Below, one piece after another: positions 52,717 to 60,683 of a stretch of 64,000 bases of DNA; the stretch's first letter is position 1; every line of letters starts with the position of its first letter. Source of the stretch: UBA2705 sp963977105 (lineage in GTDB: Bacteria > Pseudomonadota > Alphaproteobacteria > Micavibrionales > Micavibrionaceae). The notes under the pieces were generated by a model, which was not told the DNA's origin, did not search any database, and saw only the letters and a program-made list of their open reading frames with translations. Location: NCBI GenBank assembly GCA_963977105.1, contig CAXBNI010000001.1, positions 62,001 to 126,000 on the forward strand, given 5' to 3'. The position numbers were made by a program, and so were the translations under genes.

Positions 52717-53583
52717 ATGAGTGATACGTCTCAGGGTACAGAGAACAAAGTAAATGTAAGTCCATCGCCGCAGATGGATGTGTCGGGTATTCGCATACAT
52801 CGCCCCGTATTGGTGATTGATTTTGCAACTATCTTGGGGCTGGTTTTCGCAATTGGTCTTATATTGGCCGCTATCGTTTTTGGTTCAGGTAACGCCCAGT
52901 TTTTCAATGTGCCAGCTGTGTTGATCGTGGTTTGCGGTACGGTTGCTGTGACAAGTATTTCATATACAGGGGAAGAACTTGCAAGAGTGTGGAGAGTTAT
53001 ATCTCGCTCAATGTTCCGCCGCTTACAGGTGCCTTCTATTATGGCGCGACAGTTGATTGAGATGGCCGTCTTAGTGCGTAAGCACGGGCCGCTCGTCCTC
53101 TCGCGTATTGAAAGTGACGTCAAGAAAGATCCTGACCTTGCGCGTGTTGTTCAGTATTTGGTCGATGGTTATTCTGCGCCGGATATTGACTTAATAATGG
53201 GTCAAGAAATTGGAGCGCTCGTTGAACGCCATCAGCACTCAGCAGGTATTGTACGTAGGGCCGCTGAAATCGCGCCCGGTATGGGGCTTATTGGCACGTT
53301 GGTTGGGCTTGTGCAAATGCTGGCGCAGCTTGATGACCCATCAGCAATCGGGCCTGCAATGGCTGTGGCGCTGCTTACAACCTTTTATGGCGCTGTGCTC
53401 GGGACTGTTATTTTAACGCCGATGGCTGCAAAATTAGAGCGTAATTCGCAAGAAGAGGCGCTTAATCGCGCCCTTATTCATACAGCTTTAGTGTCAATGG
53501 GTAAGCAAGAAAGCCCGCGCCGCTTAGAGCACATCTTGAATAGTTTACTACCCCCATCTGAAAAAATTCAGTATTTTGATTAA
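52717..53583 (+). CDS. Flagellar stator protein of the MotA/PomA family
   Basis: A 288-residue protein with four membrane helices: two after residue 35 (VLVIDFATILGLVFAIGLIL and FFNVPAVLIVVCGTVAVTSI) and two at about 180-235 (PGMGLIGTLVGLVQMLAQLD, AMAVALLTTFYGAVLGTVIL). The cytoplasmic loop has the arginine/glutamate pattern of MotA, and the DDPSAIGPAMAVAL segment is diagnostic. It conducts ions with a MotB/PomB partner that is absent here. Its position between fliN and the flbD regulator is common in related alphaproteobacteria. Confidence 0.88.
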   Translation: MSDTSQGTENKVNVSPSPQMDVSGIRIHRPVLVIDFATILGLVFAIGLILAAIVFGSGNAQFFNVPAVLIVVCGTVAVTSISYTGEELARVWRVISRSMFRRLQVPSIMARQLIEMAVLVRKHGPLVLSRIESDVKKDPDLARVVQYLVDGYSAPDIDLIMGQEIGALVERHQHSAGIVRRAAEIAPGMGLIGTLVGLVQMLAQLDDPSAIGPAMAVALLTTFYGAVLGTVILTPMAAKLERNSQEEALNRALIHTALVSMGKQESPRRLEHILNSLLPPSEKIQYFD

Positions 53584-53618
53584 GCTATAAATTTAAAGTA
53601 GCTAGGAGACTAAAATAA

Positions 53619-55076
53619 ATGCGTTTAATGATCGTTGGTCATTTAGAAGGACATATTGCCGAAGCAGGTAAAATTGCGCTGCGTCGTGGTGCAAAAGTTG
53701 TTCATTGTGAAGACACAGAAGAGGCCATTGGCGCGCTGCGCAATGGTAAAGGCGCTGATTTGGCCATGGTTGATGTAAAGCAGCCTATTGGCGCGTTTAT
53801 CATCAATCTTGAAAAAGAGCGCATTAATGTGCCTGTTATCGCATGCGGTGTAGGCTCAGATTCTACGGCTGCTGTGAAGGCTATCCGTGATGGCGCTAAA
53901 GAATATGTACCGCTACCGCCTGATGCGGATTTGATCGCGGCTGTTTTAGAGGCGGTCACCGAAGAAAGCAATACGATGATTGCCAGTGCGCCAAAAATGC
54001 AGGCGCTGCTGAAAATTGTTGAACGTATTGCGCCATCGGATGCCACTGTACTTATCCGCGGAGAGTCCGGGACGGGTAAAGAGGTGATGTCGAATTATAT
54101 TCATAAAACGTCTAAACGTAAAAACGGTCCGTTTATAGCGATTAACTGTGCGGCTATCCCTGAAAACCTTTTGGAATCAGAGCTTTTTGGCCACGAAAAA
54201 GGTGCCTTTACCGGCGCGGCAGGTCGCCGTATTGGTAAGTTTGAAGAAGCGCATGGCGGTACATTGTTGCTTGATGAGGTGTCGGAAATGCACCCACAGC
54301 TACAGGCGAAGTTTTTGCGTGCTATTCAAGAGAAAGAAATCACTCGTGTCGGCAGTAATGGTAATGTGAAGGTTGATGTGCGTATCATCGCAACGTCAAA
54401 TCGTAATTTGGAAGATTCTGTTCAAAAAGGTGAGTTTCGCGAAGATTTATATTTCCGTTTAAATGTAGTTGCGCTTGATTTGCCGCCATTGCGTGAACGC
54501 GTGGAAGATATTGTGACGCTAGCGCAGTTCTTTGCCGATAAATTTGCTGAAGATAACGGCGTTGCAAAAAAACGCGTTTCTGATGACACGGCAGAAAAAT
54601 TAATGCAGTACCCATGGCGCGGGAATATCCGTGAGCTTGAAAACACAATGTGCCGCGGTGTGTTGATGTCACTGCAAGATGAAATTGAGCCGGAAGCTGT
54701 GATGCTGCAGGATAGCGGCTTTACAACAGGCGTGGGCTCTGGACAGGGGGCATCATCTGCGCCGGATCCTGGCGGAGTTTCCAGTTATGGCGTGGCGCCG
54801 AGCGGCGTCGATCAACCAATGGCGCAGCCGAATACACCTCCGAGCGAAGAGGCACCACAAGTTAGTGCCGAAGATGGTGTTAAGAATTCAGGCGCGGTGT
54901 CGAACCTCGTCGGGCGCAAAATTTCCGAAGTTGAGCGCGATATGATCTTGAATACACTGGATCATTGCTTAGGTAACCGGACACATGCGGCGAAAATTTT
55001 GGGGATTTCTATACGCACATTGCGTAATAAATTGAACCAATATCGTGATGACGGCGTGAATGTTCCTGCTGCTTAA
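53619..55076 (+). CDS. flbD: Sigma54-dependent flagellar regulator FlbD-like
   Basis: A 485-residue activator. Residues 1-115 form a degenerate receiver-like domain with only part of the acidic pocket (LAMVDVKQPI), as in FlbD. The AAA+ domain follows with Walker A GESGTGKE (about 148-155), the sigma54 contact loop GAFTGA (about 196) and GTLLLDEVSEM. A Pro/Ser/Gly-rich linker leads to a Fis-type helix-turn-helix, ERDMILNTLDHCLGNRTHAA. FlbD controls late flagellar genes from sigma54 promoters. A gap of about 150 bases separates it from flhA. Confidence 0.92.
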   Translation: MRLMIVGHLEGHIAEAGKIALRRGAKVVHCEDTEEAIGALRNGKGADLAMVDVKQPIGAFIINLEKERINVPVIACGVGSDSTAAVKAIRDGAKEYVPLPPDADLIAAVLEAVTEESNTMIASAPKMQALLKIVERIAPSDATVLIRGESGTGKEVMSNYIHKTSKRKNGPFIAINCAAIPENLLESELFGHEKGAFTGAAGRRIGKFEEAHGGTLLLDEVSEMHPQLQAKFLRAIQEKEITRVGSNGNVKVDVRIIATSNRNLEDSVQKGEFREDLYFRLNVVALDLPPLRERVEDIVTLAQFFADKFAEDNGVAKKRVSDDTAEKLMQYPWRGNIRELENTMCRGVLMSLQDEIEPEAVMLQDSGFTTGVGSGQGASSAPDPGGVSSYGVAPSGVDQPMAQPNTPPSEEAPQVSAEDGVKNSGAVSNLVGRKISEVERDMILNTLDHCLGNRTHAAKILGISIRTLRNKLNQYRDDGVNVPAA

Positions 55077-55226
55077 ATAATAAAATCCATTAGTTTTATG
55101 CTTATCTTGACGTTCGTGTTTGCTAAAAGGCGGCGTAAGCGATATTATAGTAATGTGCCAATCTATATCTGGGCTGGCGTATCGCGTTCGCGGTTTAATT
55201 CATATATATGTGTAAAATAACGGTCA

Positions 55227-57341
55227 ATGGCAAAAACTCCTTTAAAAAGTGGCGCTCAACAAGGGCAGATATCAACCATATTAGGTGGCGTACTCAGAAG
55301 TGACGTTGCCTTTGCGATTGGCATGTTGGTTATTCTGTCCTTTATGCTTGTGCCGATGCCACCCTTCGCGTTGGATTTAGGGCTGTCTTTATCTGTAACA
55401 TTTTCTGTTTTGATCATGATGACGGTGATGTTTTTGGCTCGTCCTTTGGATTTGTCGTCATTTCCGACAATTTTGTTGGTTGTCACGTCATTGCGCTTGG
55501 GCTTGAATGTTGCCTCCACGCGCTTGATCCTTTCCCACGGGCATGAAGGCGACGCCGCCGCGGGGCAGGTTATTCAGGCCTTTGGCAGCTTTATTATCCA
55601 AGATAATTATGTCGTAGGCGGCATTGTTTTTGCAATTTTGATTATCGTGAATTTTGTTGTTATTACAAAGGGTTCTGGGCGTATAGCCGAAGTCGCGGCG
55701 CGCTTTACTTTGGATGCGATGCCGGGTAAGCAAATGGCGATTGATTCTGATTTGTCAGCAGGCTTGCTTACGGAAGATGAAGCGAAATTACGCCGTAAAG
55801 AGCTTGAGCAAGAAAGTACGTTTTTTGGTGCGATGGATGGTGCGGCGAAATTCGTGCGCGGGGATGCTATTGCTGGTCTTTTGATTACTGTTGTCAATGT
55901 GCTTGGTGGCATCATTATCGGCGCAGGTATGCAGGGGTTGTCTCTTGGTGAAGCGGCGTCAACCTATACATTACTGACAATTGGTGATGGTCTTGTCTCG
56001 CAGGTGCCTGCATTGATGGTTTCGGTTTCTGCGGGTTTGCTAGTTTCTAAGGCAGGGGTGGATGGTACCGCGGATAAGGTTCTTATTACGCAGTTTGCAC
56101 GCTATCCGAAGGCTATTGCTATGAGTGCGTTGATGCTTTTTGTCCTTGCGTTATCGCCGGGTATCCCGTTTACGCCGTTCTTTATTCTGGGCGTCGCGAC
56201 AGGCGGCCTTGCGTATTTGGCGTTTAAGAGTAACCGCACCGAAGAAGGCCGCCAAATGGAACTTAAAGCCCTTGAGTCTGGCGAGAAAAGCGAAGGTGGG
56301 GCTGTTGTTAAAGAAGAGCCGATTTCACAAACGCTCGCTATGGATATTATCCGTATTGAGCTGGGGTACAATTTACTCTCGCTTGTGCAAGGTGAAAATA
56401 AGCTTTCGGATCAAATTAAAGGCCTGCGTCGTCAGTTCGCGGAAGATATGGGATATATCCTGCCATCGGTGCGCATTCAAGATAATTTGCAGCTGCCAAG
56501 TAATGCTTATGTGTTGCGTATTAAAGAGGTCGAGGCAGGGCGCGGCGAAGTTCGCCCGAGTATGTTTATGATTATGGACCCAACAGGTGACCCGATCAGC
56601 CTGCCAGGGGAAACGACGGTTGAGCCGACCTTTGGTTTGCCTGCAATGTGGATTGATGAAAAGCACCAAGAAGAGGCGCATTTTAAAGGCTACACTGTTG
56701 TAGATGCCGCGACAGTTGTTTCAACGCATATTACTGAAATTGTCCGTGATAATATGTCTGACTTGCTGTCTTATGCGGAAACGCAAAAGCTGCTTGATGA
56801 AATGCCAGAGCAATACCAGAAGCTGGTTGCCGATGTTATTCCGGCACAGATGTCCGTTGGGGCATTGCAAAGAATTTTGCAGAACTTAGTCTCAGAGCGC
56901 GTTTCTATCCGTGATATGGCAACGATACTTGAGGGGGTGGCTGAGGCTTCGGCGATTACGCGTAATGTTTCAATGATTACAGAGCATGTGCGCTCGCGTC
57001 TTTCGCGTCATATTTGCGATAAAAATACTGGGCCGAATGGTTATTTACCGTTGGTGTCTTTGTCGCCAGTATGGGAGCAGGCGTTTTCTGAATCGCTGGT
57101 CGGGGACGGTGATGAAGTCCAACTTGCAATGGCGCCTACGCGTATGCAAGAGTTTATAAGCGCGGTGCGTGAGACCTTTGATGGCTTGAATGCTCAGGGC
57201 GAAGTGCCTGTTATGCTCACATCACCAGGGATACGCCCTTTTGTGCGTTCTGTGGTTGAGCGTTTTAGGCCGCATACAGTTGTTGTCTCTCAAAATGAGA
57301 TTCATCCAAGAGCAAAAATTAAAACTGTTGGTCAAATATAA
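55227..57341 (+). CDS. flhA: Flagellar export gate protein FlhA
   Basis: A 704-residue protein. About eight membrane helices occupy residues 25-330, including the conserved region SLRLGLNVASTRLIL and the FHIPEP segment with RFTLDAMPGKQMAIDSDLSA. The large cytoplasmic domain contains DLLSYAETQKLLDEMPEQYQ and ends with VVERFRPHTVVVSQNEIHPR. It forms the nonameric export ring that receives chaperone-substrate complexes. Nothing is missing. flhB is not in the window. Confidence 0.97.
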   Translation: MAKTPLKSGAQQGQISTILGGVLRSDVAFAIGMLVILSFMLVPMPPFALDLGLSLSVTFSVLIMMTVMFLARPLDLSSFPTILLVVTSLRLGLNVASTRLILSHGHEGDAAAGQVIQAFGSFIIQDNYVVGGIVFAILIIVNFVVITKGSGRIAEVAARFTLDAMPGKQMAIDSDLSAGLLTEDEAKLRRKELEQESTFFGAMDGAAKFVRGDAIAGLLITVVNVLGGIIIGAGMQGLSLGEAASTYTLLTIGDGLVSQVPALMVSVSAGLLVSKAGVDGTADKVLITQFARYPKAIAMSALMLFVLALSPGIPFTPFFILGVATGGLAYLAFKSNRTEEGRQMELKALESGEKSEGGAVVKEEPISQTLAMDIIRIELGYNLLSLVQGENKLSDQIKGLRRQFAEDMGYILPSVRIQDNLQLPSNAYVLRIKEVEAGRGEVRPSMFMIMDPTGDPISLPGETTVEPTFGLPAMWIDEKHQEEAHFKGYTVVDAATVVSTHITEIVRDNMSDLLSYAETQKLLDEMPEQYQKLVADVIPAQMSVGALQRILQNLVSERVSIRDMATILEGVAEASAITRNVSMITEHVRSRLSRHICDKNTGPNGYLPLVSLSPVWEQAFSESLVGDGDEVQLAMAPTRMQEFISAVRETFDGLNAQGEVPVMLTSPGIRPFVRSVVERFRPHTVVVSQNEIHPRAKIKTVGQI

Positions 57342-57449
57342 AAGAAGTTTTTGCAAATTAAACCATAAGTTGTTATCCTTTTGGGTGTACTTAGAGTATT
57401 TATTGTGGCTGAATGTTGAGATGCCAATGAATTTTAGGAAAGCTAGACG

Positions 57450-57974
57450 ATGAGCTATGATCTCAAAAACGTGAGTGTTTTACTTGCCGAAGACATAAAT
57501 ATGATGCAAGAGCTAATTGGCTTTGCGTTGAACAGTCTTGGTATAAAAACAATTCACAAGGCAAGTGACGGCGTATCAGCATATGACTTGTTTAAGATTC
57601 ATAACCCAGATGTTATAATGTGTGACTGGCAAATGTCGCCGGGCACAGGGCTTGATTTAGTAGAGAAAATTCGTAAAGACAAGTCGTCTCTTGCGCGCAC
57701 GGTTCCGATTATTATGATTACGGGCTATGCATCTGAAGAGTACGTAAAAAAAGCGCGTGATGCAGGCGTGAACGAGTTTCTGGTTAAGCCGTTCACAGCA
57801 GAATCTTTAGCAGCACGGCTTGCTGCTATTATCGAGAGGCCTAAGTCTTTTGTTGAGACGGTCGACTACTTTGGGCCCGACCGCCGACGCCGAGTTGTGC
57901 GCAGCGTATATGATGGGCCAAAGCGTCGCTCAGATGATCATGACGAGCTAGATAGCTGGTCGGTGGATGTGTAG
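57450..57974 (+). CDS. CheY-like response regulator with short C-terminal tail
   Basis: A 174-residue protein with a complete receiver domain: the acidic pocket in LLAEDINMMQ (Glu14, Asp15), phosphoacceptor Asp59 in MCDWQMSP, Thr91 in ITGYASEE and Lys113 in VKPF. After residue 125 a basic tail with FGPDRRRRVVRS and YDGPKRRS repeats a GPDRR/GPKRR motif, seen in several alphaproteobacterial receivers. It sits between flhA and flhF with the next small gene, so it may act in motility control rather than as a transcription factor. Confidence 0.82.
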   Translation: MSYDLKNVSVLLAEDINMMQELIGFALNSLGIKTIHKASDGVSAYDLFKIHNPDVIMCDWQMSPGTGLDLVEKIRKDKSSLARTVPIIMITGYASEEYVKKARDAGVNEFLVKPFTAESLAARLAAIIERPKSFVETVDYFGPDRRRRVVRSVYDGPKRRSDDHDELDSWSVDV

Positions 57975-58007
57975 CAAGATGCATAGAAACAATTAGGCAG
58001 ACAGATA

Positions 58008-58514
58008 ATGAAAAAGCAAAGCCGAGTCTTTCAAGTCGTAAATCATTTAAAGCAGAAGGTAGGTAAGGGAGGATTCTCCTCTCTTGGTATCACGCGCGCG
58101 CAAGAACGTTTAGATTCCTGCTCCGGCAGCCCGAAGCTTTTTGAACAAATTGCCGAAACGACGCTTGTTGATATGAAGAAAATTATTAAAATGTACGAAT
58201 CTGGAAAGGAAATTGACCCAGATGCGCTGCGCGTTTGTGTGTTAGATTTGAAGGCCAACGGGCAAATGTTCGGTTATAAATCAATTACGGCAATCTGTTC
58301 AGATGTGCTTGATATTATTCAAAAGTTAAATGACGTGAATGAGGATGCTATGGGGTTGTTTAAAAGCCTTTATCTAAGTGTTAAGGCCGTTTTGGATAAT
58401 AAAATTACAAATGCAGAAGACAAAGTTATTGCACATTTCGACATGGAAATTGGCCGCGCCTGCGCGCGCTACCGTCAAAAGCACGGTTTAAAATCACGCA
58501 TTTTTAAAAAATAA
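58008..58514 (+). CDS. Uncharacterised helical protein, possible phosphotransfer-like partner
   Basis: A 168-residue helical protein. Residues about 70-105 (DALRVCVLDLKANGQMFGYK followed by SITAICSDVLDII) resemble an HPt four-helix bundle (H-x2-K-G-x4-G), but the phosphoacceptor His position is Asp or Val here and no HxxKG is present. The C-terminus is basic (ARYRQKHGLKSRIFKK). It follows the response regulator by 33 bases and is probably cotranscribed. It may be a degenerate phosphotransfer or receiver-binding protein; this is inference from pattern and position. Confidence 0.45.
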   Translation: MKKQSRVFQVVNHLKQKVGKGGFSSLGITRAQERLDSCSGSPKLFEQIAETTLVDMKKIIKMYESGKEIDPDALRVCVLDLKANGQMFGYKSITAICSDVLDIIQKLNDVNEDAMGLFKSLYLSVKAVLDNKITNAEDKVIAHFDMEIGRACARYRQKHGLKSRIFKK

Positions 58515-58641
58515 TCCACATTAGGGATTCACATAGGGTTTGTTTACGTTTATCTTGTAGAATAGTGATTCTAGAAAATATATACTGTAACTAGGGTTGG
58601 CTTTCTATACGCTCTCCCGCAAAAAAGAGAATTACCTATCC

Positions 58642-59766
58642 ATGCGACTCAAGTCGTTCTACGCTAATAATATGACAGAAGCGATGAAAATGGTGCGTGA
58701 TGCACTAGGTGAAGACGCTATTATCATAGCCACCCGTGAAGAGGATGGCGGTAAATCTGTTCGTGTGACTGCGGCGATAGAGCCTGAACGTATGAGCGTT
58801 GGTGCAGGCGCATCAGAGCCTGAATATGTCTCGCCTATGGATGATAACGACGGAACAGAAGAACGCACTATGCTGAATGAATTAGACATTGATGTACGAA
58901 GCCCCGCTTTTGAGATCGGCAATGATGGCGTTGCGGGCGCTGATTCTTGGTTGCAGCATGATGATGATGATGACGAATCAGCTGTCGTCGAAGAATTAAC
59001 CGAAGTGATGCTGCGCCACTCTGTACCCGAAGAAGTTACAGACCAAGTTATATCTTGTGCGACGGTGCTGGGCATGAGTGACCCGTATTTGGCATTAAGC
59101 AGTGCGATTGAACATTTATTTACGTTTAAGCCTATTCAGGCGCGCCCATTGAAAAAGCCTATTATGTTAGTCGGTGCGCCGGGCGTTGGTAAAACATTAA
59201 CATCGGCAAAATTAGCCGCGCGCGCCGTGATGAACAATTTAAGCGCGGCAGTTATTACCACAGATACGTTGCGCGCAGGAGGCATTGAACAGCTGCAAGC
59301 CTTTACGCGTATTTTAAAAGTGCCGTTGATTAAGGCAACATCGCCAGCGGCGCTTGCAAAGGCGATCGACCAATCAAAGGGTTTGGATCAGATCATTATT
59401 GATACTGGCGGGGCGAATCCGTTTAACAAAGATGATATGAAGACATTAGCATTGCTAGCCGCTGCAGCGGATATCGAACCGATTTTGGTGATGGGCGCGG
59501 GCGCAGATGCAAATGAAAGCGGCGAAATTGCGCGCATATTCTCAACAATGGGAGTGCGCCGTATGGTGACAACGCGTCTTGACGTTGCGCGCCGATTGGG
59601 CGGTCTGCTTAACGCGGCACATGAAGGTGGCCTAAGTTTTGCAGAGATGAGTGATACGCCGCAAGTGGCAGACGGCTTGCTAGGGCTGAGCCCGAAAAAG
59701 ATGAGTAAAATTTTAATGCCTTCACAGGTGTTAGGTAAAAAGGTAAACTTTAATGCGAAGAAGTAG
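58642..59766 (+). CDS. flhF: Flagellar SRP-type GTPase FlhF
   Basis: A 374-residue SRP-family GTPase that marks the site of polar flagellum assembly. It starts MRLKSFYANNMTEAMKMVRD, the canonical FlhF beginning, which fixes the ATG at 58642. An acidic linker with a run of Asp (DDDDDE) precedes the NG domain. Walker A is GAPGVGKTLTSAK (about residue 178 on), then TTDTLRAGGIEQLQAF and IIDTGGANPF. The final TKxD-type motif is replaced by TTRLDVARRLGG, as usual in FlhF. flhG follows 14 bases later. Confidence 0.93.
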   Translation: MRLKSFYANNMTEAMKMVRDALGEDAIIIATREEDGGKSVRVTAAIEPERMSVGAGASEPEYVSPMDDNDGTEERTMLNELDIDVRSPAFEIGNDGVAGADSWLQHDDDDDESAVVEELTEVMLRHSVPEEVTDQVISCATVLGMSDPYLALSSAIEHLFTFKPIQARPLKKPIMLVGAPGVGKTLTSAKLAARAVMNNLSAAVITTDTLRAGGIEQLQAFTRILKVPLIKATSPAALAKAIDQSKGLDQIIIDTGGANPFNKDDMKTLALLAAAADIEPILVMGAGADANESGEIARIFSTMGVRRMVTTRLDVARRLGGLLNAAHEGGLSFAEMSDTPQVADGLLGLSPKKMSKILMPSQVLGKKVNFNAKK

Positions 59767-59780
59767 TCAGGAATTGGGTC

Positions 59781-60626
59781 ATGAGTGATACATCCGTAAC
59801 ATCAAAAACGCCGAGCGAAAAAACTGGGAAACCAATCTTTCGTCGCGGTAAGAATATTATTGCTGTAGCCAGCGGTAAAGGTGGCGTTGGGAAGACTTGG
59901 TTTTCAATAACCTTGGCGCATACTTATGCTCAAATGGGGCATAAAGTGTTGTTATTTGATGGTGACCTTGGTCTCGCAAATGTTGATGTACAGCTTGGTT
60001 TGATGCCTAAACGTGATTTGAATGACGTCATTCGCGGACGTTTGAGCATGAGCAAAGTTATTCAGCCTTATGAAGAAGGTGGCTTTGATATTATTGCAGG
60101 CCGTTCTGGGCAAGCTTCACTTTCGGCTTTACCATCACAGCGCTTGGCATTGTTGCGCGATCAGCTTTTGGAGGTTGCGAGCCAATATGATGTTGTCTTA
60201 ATCGATTTGGGTGCTGGCGTTGACCGTACTGTGCGTATGCTGTCCTCTATGGCGACGCGTACATTGCTGATATCAACGGATGAACCAACGTCGCTTACGG
60301 ATGCTTATGCCTTTATTAAGCTCGGCAGCGCGGCAGGTATGTCAAAATATGTTAGTGTTGTTGTCAACATGGTGCAAGGCACTATGGATGGTGAGAAAAC
60401 CTATAAAACGCTATTGCGGGCATGTGAGAATTTCTTGCGTCTTAAGCCGCCATTGGCTGGGATTGTGCATAATGATTCGCGGGTCAAGGACTGTATTCGT
60501 TCACAAACCCCAATCTTGATACGTTCACCGGGGGCAGAAGCTGCTATGGATGTTGAAAAAATTGCGCGTCAAACCATGCGCGATATGGCTGAAGAGCGTA
60601 AGAAAATGGCTGCAGCTGGGCAGTAG
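59781..60626 (+). CDS. flhG: Flagellar number regulator FlhG (MinD-like ATPase)
   Basis: A 281-residue MinD/ParA family ATPase that limits flagellar number and acts with FlhF. The deviant Walker A SGKGGVGKTWFSI (about residues 30-42), switch I/II DGDLGLANVDVQLGL and VLIDLGAGVD, and the C-terminal helix with KIARQTMRDM are present. FlhG-specific features include QPYEEGGFDIIAGRSG. The order flhA-...-flhF-flhG is typical. Confidence 0.93.
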   Translation: MSDTSVTSKTPSEKTGKPIFRRGKNIIAVASGKGGVGKTWFSITLAHTYAQMGHKVLLFDGDLGLANVDVQLGLMPKRDLNDVIRGRLSMSKVIQPYEEGGFDIIAGRSGQASLSALPSQRLALLRDQLLEVASQYDVVLIDLGAGVDRTVRMLSSMATRTLLISTDEPTSLTDAYAFIKLGSAAGMSKYVSVVVNMVQGTMDGEKTYKTLLRACENFLRLKPPLAGIVHNDSRVKDCIRSQTPILIRSPGAEAAMDVEKIARQTMRDMAEERKKMAAAGQ

Positions 60627-60683
60627 CCAAGATGCTGTAGCGTATTTATCGTTTATTTTATAAGGGCATGATATACTTATACT

